DNA from: Planctomycetota bacterium | GTDB lineage: Bacteria; Planctomycetota; J058; JARGOJ01 | Assembly (NCBI GenBank): GCA_029210225.1 | Contig: JARGOJ010000517.1 | Coordinates: 1 to 6,587 of the forward strand | Direction of reading: 5' to 3' | DNA: 6,587 nt | Shown here: positions 1-6,442 of the stretch, one piece after another | How the letters are laid out: every line of letters starts with the position of its first letter | Numbering within the stretch: position 1 is the stretch's first letter | Program-made: the position numbers and the translations under genes | Notes under the pieces: model-generated | What the model was told of the DNA's origin: nothing | Database searches by the model: none | Seen by the model: only the letters and a program-made list of their open reading frames with translations

Positions 1-2105
1 CCGTCTCGCCATTCAAAATCGAGGCGTTTGGGAATGCGTGACAGGCGGGTTGGTTTCTTGAGGGGCTTGGTCCCGCCATTGCGCCAACTCAACAGAGCCA
101 AGCCCTGCACCTGAGGTTGATAGGCCAGCAGAATACCCCGTCGATTGCTCCCGGTCGCCTCAACAAATCCGCAGGCAATGAGTGCTTTTCGGCTGGCTGA
201 ACGAGGAGACATAGAGACGGTAACGCGATCTTCAAAGATGAGATTTTTCAGAACAATGGGGAAGATCTTGTCGCCTCTCAATTCCAGGCGCCCCGATTTA
301 ATTTCAGCCTTTGTGCTGCGGTCAAAGTCTCTCAATTGGCTCTTACTGCGAAAGTCGTATTCCAATTCAATGAGGCCGCCTCCGAGAGGTTGAAAGTGGC
401 CTTGAAAGAGTCGGGTTTGGCGCTCTAAAGCTTCAACATCGGGAATCTGGCTCGCCCATCCAGGTTTAGCTCTGAGCACCTTACTGTAAACTTGTCGCGC
501 TTCGTCAAATAATTGCTGTTCGACGCAGAAGCGCCCGAGATCGAGCAAGGAGCGAGGGTCGTTTTGAGCGCCGAGCTTGCGAATACGATAGGCGAGGAAG
601 AGGTCGGCGGCGGACCAGAGAAAAGAGATCTCACTGCCTCCGGCGTCGAGGGTGAAGCCACGGCTGTCATAGCGTTTGATGACGGCGCCATTGAGAGTGT
701 AGTTCTTGGATATTTCAATCTTTAGCGGACGCTTTTTGGTCGCCTCAATGGCTCGCTTTGCCTCTAACTGCACTTGGGCATCTCGGCTTTGTTTTTGAGA
801 ATCAATATCGGCGCGAAGTGAATTGACTTTTTCCTGGCCGAGGCGGGCGAGCTTTTGGAACTTCTCCTTTCGCTGACTTGGCTCTGCAGGCAAGACGAGG
901 GGCTTCACTTCGACCGGTTGCTTGATGGGTTTGGGCTTTTCGCCATCGCGGAAGGGAGAGGGCCTCGGGATTTTGGTGCCGCCATTGCTTTGGGCGTTGG
1001 ATTCGTCGAAGACTTGTACGAGCCAATCTCTAGCGCGAACGCTCATTGGCAGTGTTTTGAACTGAACATATCGGTCGAGGACCCCAGACAGGGTTTCAAT
1101 GGCATCCCTGTATTTCTTATCGCTCCGGAAGGCTTCGGCATTCTTATGGGCGGCATCCAATTCGCGTTGAAAGACTTCCAATTGAGAGACACGAATGAGG
1201 GAGCTCTTCGCCTTTTCCTTTTGCTCTTTTGTTAATTGATCGTCAAATTGACTCTTCAGTTGCTCCCATATCGAGACGGCATCGCCATATTTCTCGCCTG
1301 TTTCTAAGGCGCTGGCTTTGTCGAAGAGCTGTTGTATCTGATTGGATTTCTTGGGCTCTTTGCCTTGATCAATCGACCCAAGGTCTTTACCCAGATCGGG
1401 ATCGACCGTTGCTCCCCCACCACGGAGAAAGACAAGAGCCAGAACAATAAGGACCGCGACACCGACGGCCGCTCCCAGGAGGACCCGTATTTGATTTTGT
1501 TTCGTGTCCCGACGCTCACGCAGCCTCGATTCGCTCCGTGCTTTCTCCACTGCGGCTCGCGCCTTAATGTGTTGGAGCGCGGCTTCGGCGGCCTCGTGGG
1601 TGTTCATGGTGAGGGTTTGGTCAATTTCGCCGATCGTTTGGCTACCGTCGTGAGTTCCAGTCCCGGTCTCTTCTAAAGCAAAACCGGCGGCGAGCAGGGA
1701 TTGTTTTCCGAACGCGCCCTTCGCCGGAGGAGTGACGGCCCTCATATTTAACGGCATGGTCTCGTCGAGCTCAGGGGGAGTTTTTGCGACGGGGGGCGCG
1801 AGCTTCTTCTTCTTTTTGCGACGCCTTTCGAGAGAATCGACAAAGCTCACTGAATCTGCGGCGGTGTAAGCTCTCCAAGTGTCTCCGCTACCCGAGCCTT
1901 TTCGAGAGCCCCCGAGCACCTCTTCAATGTCTTCAATCTCTGCGAGGCCTCGTTTGACGAGGAGATCTTGCAAAGTGACCGGTGATCCTTGCCTTCTTTT
2001 GACTTTTAAACGGCCAAGAGCGGCCTGCATCGACTCGCGGTCGACGTGTCCGGAGGCGAGCAAGGCTCGCGCAAGTATTTTTTCATCGGGTCTGAGTTTC
2101 GCCAT
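1..2105 (-). CDS. Large membrane-anchored protein with MshEN-like N-terminus, TPR-like repeats and probable beta-sandwich (partial, C-terminus off the left edge)
   Basis: Reading the minus strand from the ATG at 2105-2103 gives 701 uninterrupted codons to the window edge; the stop lies outside. Residues 8-64 are helical with the pattern of MshEN/GspE-N-type modules (ALLASGHVDRESMQAAL, then LQDLLVKRGL). Residues 65-167 are low-complexity and charged, with a basic run at 94-101 (RRRKKKKK). Residues 168-205 look like an amphipathic or coiled-coil helix. Residues 208-227 form one hydrophobic membrane segment, preceded by basic residues, so the N-terminus is probably cytoplasmic and the C-terminal 470 residues outside. 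TPR-like helix pairs lie near 260-287, 319-346 and 519-548 (FDEARQVYSKVLRAKP). From about 575 a beta-rich stretch starting LEYDFRSKSQLRDFD resembles LamG/DUF1080-like sandwiches. A TAA lies eight codons upstream in frame; a weak GGGGA sits 11 bases before the ATG. It is the third gene of the minus-strand operon, 21 bases after the second. No enzymatic motif was recognised; a scaffold or envelope-associated role is a guess. Confidence 0.88.
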   Translation of the reverse strand, partial: MAKLRPDEKILARALLASGHVDRESMQAALGRLKVKRRQGSPVTLQDLLVKRGLAEIEDIEEVLGGSRKGSGSGDTWRAYTAADSVSFVDSLERRRKKKKKLAPPVAKTPPELDETMPLNMRAVTPPAKGAFGKQSLLAAGFALEETGTGTHDGSQTIGEIDQTLTMNTHEAAEAALQHIKARAAVEKARSESRLRERRDTKQNQIRVLLGAAVGVAVLIVLALVFLRGGGATVDPDLGKDLGSIDQGKEPKKSNQIQQLFDKASALETGEKYGDAVSIWEQLKSQFDDQLTKEQKEKAKSSLIRVSQLEVFQRELDAAHKNAEAFRSDKKYRDAIETLSGVLDRYVQFKTLPMSVRARDWLVQVFDESNAQSNGGTKIPRPSPFRDGEKPKPIKQPVEVKPLVLPAEPSQRKEKFQKLARLGQEKVNSLRADIDSQKQSRDAQVQLEAKRAIEATKKRPLKIEISKNYTLNGAVIKRYDSRGFTLDAGGSEISFLWSAADLFLAYRIRKLGAQNDPRSLLDLGRFCVEQQLFDEARQVYSKVLRAKPGWASQIPDVEALERQTRLFQGHFQPLGGGLIELEYDFRSKSQLRDFDRSTKAEIKSGRLELRGDKIFPIVLKNLIFEDRVTVSMSPRSASRKALIACGFVEATGSNRRGILLAYQPQVQGLALLSWRNGGTKPLKKPTRLSRIPKRLDFEWRD

Positions 2106-2126
2106 GTTCGGCAAAATCCCCAGTTC

Positions 2127-3086
2127 TTAAAGCATTCTTAAAAAGGCGTGGGTTAATAAAGCGGCGTCCGAAAGCACAGAGGCTCCGTCGGCTAAAAGTA
2201 AGGCATCAAACTGTTCGTCAATGAGGTTTCTCACGCTGCGTTTTAAGCGTAGAGGGTCGTCAAGCTTCGCATCGGGGAGCAATGACAAAGACCCGGCGGG
2301 GCGTCCAATAAGGGCATCGCCAATAAATAACTGCCCGCCATCCTCTTCTCGAATCAGCGCGATCTCTCCGGGAGACTTGCCCGGTAATTCGATCACTCGT
2401 AATTCATCGAGAATAAGATCGCCGTCTTTCACCCGTTCATCAACTGTTATTTCTGTGGCTGGCTCTTCGTTCACATGCATGAAAACAGAGGCTTTGGTCG
2501 CTTTGGCAAGCCAGGACGCAGCGCGGACATGATTGCGATTGGTGATAATGATTGTCTTAATCTCACCGAGGTCAAGAATAGCGTTGCGGTCTTTGTCGTT
2601 GCCAGGATCGACGGGGTCAATGATCGCGGGACCATTCTTCGTCTCCACACAATAGCTATTAAAGAAGAGTCCTTTTTCGTCGTTATAAATCGACCAAGTA
2701 TGAATCCCTGGGAGGATCTCAAGGGGCGCGCTGGGCTTGGCGAGGGTTCCAGGGTTGTGAATGGGGACGTCGTAGGAAGCCTGAGGACGGGCTGCATCCC
2801 GAAGATGGCTGTCCATCATGTCGACGATTTTTTGTAGCTCTGATCTGCTGGGAAGATCGAGCAATTCGCGAACAATAGACCCAACCCCCGTGCCCATGTT
2901 CTTCGCCGTCTTAAAGCTACGCCGCGCCTGCTTATCGACTTCTTGTATGAACCGATCTTTAAGAACGTCCGCTTCCTTTGATTCGATCAAGCCGCGCTCT
3001 TCCAAACGGCGGATTTCTTCGCTCAAACGCTGGCGCACCAGGTCAGAGCCGTTCCCTAAAAGCGCTGCAATTTCCTCAAAGCCCAT
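2127..3086 (-). CDS. Phasin-like helical domain fused to a degenerate metallo-beta-lactamase-fold domain
   Basis: The protein has 319 residues. Residues 1-100 are helical and charged. Their order (a helix ending ERGLIESKEADVLKDRF, a basic stretch, then LPSRSELQKIVDMMDSHL) resembles the N-terminal plus 'PTR.E...L...' arrangement of PHA granule-associated phasin-type proteins. Residues 121-319 read as an MBL fold: strand and IIDP at 155-158, TNRNHVR at 182-188, ELPGKSPGEIAL at 233-244, LFIGDALIG at 253-261, LLLADGASVL at 296-305. In active MBL enzymes these positions carry THxHxDH, PGHTPG, GD and a late His. Here the HxHxDH positions are N183, N185, V187 and R188, the PGH histidine is K237, and the late His appears to be D300; only D257 remains. 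Metal-dependent hydrolysis is therefore unlikely, and a binding or structural role is more plausible. It is the second gene of the operon, nine bases after the acyl-CoA synthetase. The fold call is firm; the phasin likeness is moderate, and it could be another helical oligomerisation domain. Confidence 0.9.
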   Translation of the reverse strand: MGFEEIAALLGNGSDLVRQRLSEEIRRLEERGLIESKEADVLKDRFIQEVDKQARRSFKTAKNMGTGVGSIVRELLDLPSRSELQKIVDMMDSHLRDAARPQASYDVPIHNPGTLAKPSAPLEILPGIHTWSIYNDEKGLFFNSYCVETKNGPAIIDPVDPGNDKDRNAILDLGEIKTIIITNRNHVRAASWLAKATKASVFMHVNEEPATEITVDERVKDGDLILDELRVIELPGKSPGEIALIREEDGGQLFIGDALIGRPAGSLSLLPDAKLDDPLRLKRSVRNLIDEQFDALLLADGASVLSDAALLTHAFLRML

Positions 3087-3091
3087 TCCTA

Positions 3092-3097
3092 CTCCTT
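3092..3097 (-). promoter_or_regulatory. Strong Shine-Dalgarno overlapping the upstream stop codon
   Basis: On the minus strand the junction reads TAAGGAGTAGGAATG. The AAGGAG core uses the last two bases of the acyl-CoA synthetase TAA and sits five bases before the ATG of the phasin-MBL gene. This fixes the start of that gene and makes translation re-initiation or coupling likely, so the two proteins are probably made together from one transcript. Confidence 0.8.
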
Positions 3098-4892
3098 AGC
3101 CATTGCCCGGGGGAGCTTTTCCACTGGCATACAGTTCATTAATAACGGATTCGAAGCTCTTTTGGACAACATTTCTTTTGACTTTCAAAGTCGGTGTCAG
3201 CTCTCCGGTTTCCACAGAGAAAGGGCGCTCAAGGATCCGAAACTTCTTTACCCCTGCCACTCTAGCATTCTTCGAGTTGACCTCATCCACAGTCTCCTGA
3301 ATATTCGCGATCAAAGCGTCATTCTTTGGTAAATCTTCAACCTTCAAATGATGCTCCGCCGCATACTCCACCGCCGCTTCTTCATCGAGAGTGAGCAAGG
3401 CAACGCAGTATGGCTGACGATCTCCGACCAAAACCGCTTCATTGACAAGAAAGTGGCTCTTAAGCCCTGCTTCTATGTCTTTGGGAGCAATGTTCTTACC
3501 CGCTGCGTTGATGATAATGTCCTTCTTGCGCCCAGTAATATGAAGAAAACCATCCTCGTCGAGGTGCCCCAGATCCCCCGAGTATAGCCAGCCGTCCTTC
3601 AAAGTCTCCGCCGTCGCCTCTGGGTTCTTGTAGTATCCCATGAACACGTTCTGGCCCTTGACCAAGATCTCTCCGTCCTCGGCGATCTTCACCTCAACCC
3701 CAGGAATAGGAGGCCCAACCGTGCCGAAGCGAGTCTTTCCAGGACGATTAAAGCTCGTCGGCCCGGTGTCCTCCGACTGACCGTAAACCTCTAAAATAGG
3801 CATGTCCAAGGTCGCGAAGAACTCTAGAACGTCCTTGCCCAAGGGCGCAGCTCCCGAAATCAGATAGCGTGACCGCCCCAGGCCCAAGCGCTTCGTCTTG
3901 ATTTTTGTGAAGAGCTTATTCGCGAAGCGATACTGCCAAGCCAACCAAGGCCCTGCCTCCCGACCTTCAAAGCTTAAAGCGTGCATCTGCCCCGCGACTC
4001 CTCGGGCCCACTTCACCAAAGCTCCCTTGATACCTGTCGCCTGCCCCAAACCCGCAGCCAGCTTGCTGTGCATCTTCTCCCAAACCCTCGGAACACCAAA
4101 GAAGAGCGTCGGCTGAATCTCCTTCATATTCTCAAGCAGCTTCTCCCGAGATTCCGCGAAGTAAACCTGAGCCCCCACAGTGGCCGGACAATGCAGGCTG
4201 AACATTTGCTCGGCGATATGGGACAGGGGCAGATAGGAAATGCAGGCGTCGTTTTCATCTAAAGGCGTGATTTGCGGCGCAATAGAGGACGTCCACGAGA
4301 TGTTCCGGTGAGACAACATCACCGCTTTGGGGTTCCCTGTCGTCCCCGAGGTATAGATAAGCGTCGCGAGATCTTCGCCTTTTAACGACGCGAGCCGCTG
4401 ATCAAAAGCGACGTCCTTAACCTCATCCCCTTTCTTTAAGAAGTCGTCCCAGCTAAGGCTGTCTTCCGAGGATACGCTGCCGCGAAAAAGAACAAGATGC
4501 TTGAGATTCGGAGCCTCGGCCTGGGCCTTCTTGACCCGCTCAAGTTGCTCCGCGCTCTCGACCAGGATGATCGACGCCTCGGCGTGATTGATCTTAAAGG
4601 CAATCTCCTCTGGAGGACTGGAGATATAGATACCTGCGGGAACGGCCCCGATGGCCATCGCCCCCTGAGCCATAATGACCCACTCGGGACGGTTCGACCC
4701 GAGGATCGCGACAGAGCTTCCTTTTTCAACTCCGAGGGCGATCAAAGCTTTCCCAGCCTTCCGTACCTGCACCCCATATTCGGCCCAGGATGTCGCCTTC
4801 CATTGGCCGTTCACTTTTTCGTGATAGGCCGGACGCTGAGGAATGCGGCGAGCCTGGCCAAATAGGCGGCCGGGGACGGTGTCTTCTGTCAT
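3096..4892 (-). CDS. Long-chain fatty-acid--CoA ligase (AMP-forming acyl-CoA synthetase, FadD15/ACSL-like)
   Basis: This 598-residue protein has the normal length for the ANL-superfamily long-chain acyl-CoA synthetases. It should convert a fatty acid, ATP and CoA to acyl-CoA, AMP and pyrophosphate at the cytoplasm/membrane interface. All core motifs are visible in order: the P-loop YTSGTTGNPKAVMLSH (180-195), LPLSHIAEQM (221-230), ISGAAPLG (345-352), YGQSEDTGP (370-378), YSGDLGHLDEDGF (437-449, with the ribose-binding Asp at 440), GRKKDIIINAAGKNIAP (454-470), and LTPTLKVKR (565-573) with K570 in the position of the catalytic adenylation lysine. The insert between 280 and 345 (LAWQYRFANKLFTKIKTKRLG) is typical of the long-chain branch rather than of acetyl-CoA synthetases. 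The ATG at 4892-4890 is preceded by purine-rich sequence (GAAGGAAACCGAGAGAA). It is the first gene of the minus-strand operon, facing the divergent intergenic region. Exact chain length cannot be read from sequence. Confidence 0.96.
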   Translation of the reverse strand: MTEDTVPGRLFGQARRIPQRPAYHEKVNGQWKATSWAEYGVQVRKAGKALIALGVEKGSSVAILGSNRPEWVIMAQGAMAIGAVPAGIYISSPPEEIAFKINHAEASIILVESAEQLERVKKAQAEAPNLKHLVLFRGSVSSEDSLSWDDFLKKGDEVKDVAFDQRLASLKGEDLATLIYTSGTTGNPKAVMLSHRNISWTSSIAPQITPLDENDACISYLPLSHIAEQMFSLHCPATVGAQVYFAESREKLLENMKEIQPTLFFGVPRVWEKMHSKLAAGLGQATGIKGALVKWARGVAGQMHALSFEGREAGPWLAWQYRFANKLFTKIKTKRLGLGRSRYLISGAAPLGKDVLEFFATLDMPILEVYGQSEDTGPTSFNRPGKTRFGTVGPPIPGVEVKIAEDGEILVKGQNVFMGYYKNPEATAETLKDGWLYSGDLGHLDEDGFLHITGRKKDIIINAAGKNIAPKDIEAGLKSHFLVNEAVLVGDRQPYCVALLTLDEEAAVEYAAEHHLKVEDLPKNDALIANIQETVDEVNSKNARVAGVKKFRILERPFSVETGELTPTLKVKRNVVQKSFESVINELYASGKAPPGNG

Positions 4893-4935
4893 TTCTCTCG
4901 GTTTCCTTCAGTGCTTTTTTTGCGCCACAGCGCTG

Positions 4936-4954
4936 CTTTGAACATAGCTCAAAG
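4936..4954. repeat. Inverted repeat CTTTGA-N7-TCAAAG, possible operator
   Basis: Two perfect 6-base arms, CTTTGA (4936-4941) and TCAAAG (4949-4954), are separated by seven bases. The element lies about 45-60 bases upstream of the acyl-CoA synthetase ATG and overlaps the candidate -10 of its promoter. A dimeric repressor of a fatty-acid gene could bind here, but 6-bp arms also arise by chance, so the call is weak. Confidence 0.3.
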
Positions 4955-4979
4955 TACGACCTTTGCCTTAAGAATTCAA
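4951..4979 (-). promoter_or_regulatory. Candidate sigma70-type promoter for the acyl-CoA synthetase operon
   Basis: On the minus strand, TTGAAT (4979-4974) and TACTTT (4956-4951) are separated by 17 bases, the preferred spacing. The -35 matches consensus at four of six positions and the -10 at only three. Transcription would start roughly 50 bases before the ATG at 4892. It is the best minus-strand pair I saw, but the weak -10 keeps confidence low. Confidence 0.25.
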
Positions 4980-4996
4980 TCGCGTCGTATGGGGGT

Positions 4997-5018
4997 GATA
5001 CTTCTTTCTAGAAATACC
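4997..5018. repeat. Imperfect inverted repeat around a TTTCTAGAAA palindrome
   Basis: GATACTTC (4997-5004) and GAAATACC (5011-5018) pair at six of eight positions across a six-base centre. A perfect 10-base palindrome, TTTCTAGAAA, sits at 5005-5014. The element lies just upstream of the candidate -35 of the plus-strand promoter, a usual place for an activator or repressor. The function is not known. Confidence 0.25.
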
Positions 5019-5030
5019 TGTTTGTATTCG

Positions 5031-5059
5031 GTGAAAAAATAGCGAGTCAGAGATATGAT
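5031..5059 (+). promoter_or_regulatory. Candidate sigma70-type promoter for the aminotransferase gene
   Basis: GTGAAA (5031-5036, four of six consensus positions) and TATGAT (5054-5059, five of six) are separated by 17 bases. Transcription would begin near 5066 and give a leader of about 45 bases before the ATG at 5111. This is the best promoter-like match in the intergenic region. If the host uses a different housekeeping consensus, the call fails. Confidence 0.42.
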
Positions 5060-5093
5060 TGGCGCTTCATTCCAAGACGGATCGATGAATTAT

Positions 5094-5101
5094 GGAGAGA
5101 G
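5094..5101 (+). promoter_or_regulatory. Shine-Dalgarno of the aminotransferase gene
   Basis: GGAGAGAG lies nine bases before the ATG at 5111 and supports that start. Two nearby upstream ATGs, at 5085 and 5092, are not in the aminotransferase frame. Confidence 0.65.
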
Positions 5102-5110
5102 TTTTAGAAT

Positions 5111-6427
5111 ATGTCGACTTTAGACCTAGATCGTAAGCATGTCTTCCACTCCTGGGCCAAGCAAAACGCCCTCGTCCCCAAAGAGATCAACCGCGCCGAA
5201 GGGTGCTATCTCTACGACGGAGATGGAAACAAGATCTTTGACCTGTCCGCCCAGCTGCTCTGTGTCCACGCTGGCCATGGGCAAAAGGACATCCTTGACG
5301 GCATCAAAGCCCAAATGGATAAGGTGACCTATGTCGCTCCCGGCTTCGCCAACGAAGCCCGATCCAAATGCGCCGAGGCCATCGCCCGAGTCACTCCAGG
5401 CTCCCTCTCGAAGGTGCTCTTTACAAATGGCGGCGCCGATGCCGTTGAAAACGCCGTCAAGACCGCCAAGCTCCTGACCGGCCGCTCAAAAGTCGTCACT
5501 CGCTATCGTTCTTATCATGGAGCCACATACGGCGCCATGAGCCTGAGCGGCGACCCCCGTCACAATATCAATCAAGGCCCGATCCCTGGCGTCGTTCATG
5601 TCCTGGATCCTCATTGTTACCGTTGCCCCTTCAAATTGACCTACCCAGAATGTGAAACCCACTGCGCGGATCATGTCGAGGAGGTCATTAGATATGAGGG
5701 GCCGGAGAACGTCGCGGCGATCCTCATGGAGCCCATTACGGGAACCAACGGCATCATTATTCCTCCTCCCGAATATGGCCGCCGCATGCGTGAGATCTGT
5801 GATAAATACGGCATCATGCTCATTGTCGACGAAGTCATGACTGGCTTCTGCCGAACGGGCAAGTGGTTTGGCGTCGAGCATTGGGAAGTCGAGCCAGACA
5901 TCATGGTCATGGCTAAGGGTTTAACCTCGGGCTATCTCCCTCTGGGAGCCATGGTCGTCGCTGAGAGACACGCGAAAACATTGAACGACCGAGTGCTTCC
6001 TCTCGGATTGACCTACAGCGGTCATCCTATGAGCTGCGCCGCTGGTGTCGCGACCATTGAGTTCTATGAGAAGAACAACATCCTCGGCCATGTCCAGGGC
6101 CTTGAAGCGCGCTTCATGGGTCATCTTCAAAAGTTAAAAGAGAAGCATCCTTGTATTGGTGATGTTCGTGGTCTCGGACTCTTTGGCGTGATTGAAATGG
6201 TCAGCGACCGCGAGACACGCAAAGAATTGATTCCCTGGAATGCCCAGGGCGACGAAGGGAAGCGCTCGAAAGAACTCGCTGGCGAGCTTTACAAGAACGG
6301 CGTCTTTACCTTTGTGCGCTGGAACTGGATCTTCTTGTCACCCCCATTAGTCGTGACTGCTGAGGAGCTCGACGATGCCTTTGAGCGCTTAGACAGGTCT
6401 TTGGATCTCGCCGATTCCTGGCTATAA
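5111..6427 (+). CDS. Class III PLP-dependent aminotransferase (taurine / omega-amino acid:pyruvate type)
   Basis: The protein has 438 residues, the usual length for class III (fold type I) aminotransferases, and should be a cytoplasmic dimer. It moves an amino group from an omega-amino donor to a keto acid such as pyruvate. Visible marks are FTNGGADAVENAVKTAK (104-120, PLP-phosphate loop), SYHGATYGAM (134-143), MEPI with E207, IVDEVMTGFCRTG (238-250) with D240 over the pyridine nitrogen, AKG with the Schiff-base lysine K269, TYSGHP (301-306) with the phosphate-contacting Thr, and VRGLGLF (352-358) with carboxylate-binding R353. The start (WAKQNALVPKEINRAEG), the YVAPGFANEARS block and the DRETRKELIPWN stretch fit the taurine:pyruvate-like branch better than GabT, ArgD or BioA. 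Four cysteines, C169, C172, C181 and C185, sit in the loop before the beta-strand to E207. It is transcribed divergently from the acyl-CoA synthetase operon, and a membrane-protein gene follows after 15 bases. The true substrate cannot be fixed; beta-alanine, GABA, taurine and diamines are all possible. Confidence 0.94.
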   Translation: MSTLDLDRKHVFHSWAKQNALVPKEINRAEGCYLYDGDGNKIFDLSAQLLCVHAGHGQKDILDGIKAQMDKVTYVAPGFANEARSKCAEAIARVTPGSLSKVLFTNGGADAVENAVKTAKLLTGRSKVVTRYRSYHGATYGAMSLSGDPRHNINQGPIPGVVHVLDPHCYRCPFKLTYPECETHCADHVEEVIRYEGPENVAAILMEPITGTNGIIIPPPEYGRRMREICDKYGIMLIVDEVMTGFCRTGKWFGVEHWEVEPDIMVMAKGLTSGYLPLGAMVVAERHAKTLNDRVLPLGLTYSGHPMSCAAGVATIEFYEKNNILGHVQGLEARFMGHLQKLKEKHPCIGDVRGLGLFGVIEMVSDRETRKELIPWNAQGDEGKRSKELAGELYKNGVFTFVRWNWIFLSPPLVVTAEELDDAFERLDRSLDLADSWL

Positions 6428-6442
6428 GGTCTTTGAAGAGCG

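Larger units (their letters stand above)
4893..5110. promoter_or_regulatory. Divergent intergenic control region
   Basis: This 218-bp stretch is the only sizeable non-coding segment in the window. It separates the minus-strand acyl-CoA synthetase operon from the plus-strand aminotransferase, so it must hold the promoters for both unless transcription comes from further away. It is more AT-rich than its surroundings and contains the promoter candidates and inverted repeats listed separately. Stop codons interrupt all plausible small frames, and no RNA gene was seen. Confidence 0.75.

Noticed and set aside
145..1676. Several plus- and minus-strand open frames of 70-126 codons (for example 145-393, 855-1235, 1332-1676)
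   Set aside because: All lie within the 701-codon minus-strand frame, which has a clear membrane segment and TPR-like repeats. The short frames show no domain, no good ribosome-binding site and compositionally odd products, as expected of shadows.
2106..2126. Start of the left-edge gene further upstream at a TTG or CTG in the 21-base gap
   Set aside because: The alternative starts lie only three to six codons upstream, just after an in-frame TAA that is also the stop of the preceding gene, and have no better ribosome-binding site. The ATG followed by AKLRPDEK is the natural start.
2127..3086. Calling the MBL-fold protein an active beta-lactamase, glyoxalase II or thioesterase
   Set aside because: The HxHxDH ligands and the PGH histidine are replaced, and only D257 remains of the usual set, so an active hydrolase annotation is not supported.
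4914..4933. T-run followed by GCGC-CACA-GCGC, looking like a terminator
   Set aside because: On the plus strand the T-run comes before the hairpin, and on the minus strand the hairpin is followed by A's, so it is not an intrinsic terminator in either direction. It lies in the leader of the acyl-CoA synthetase gene.
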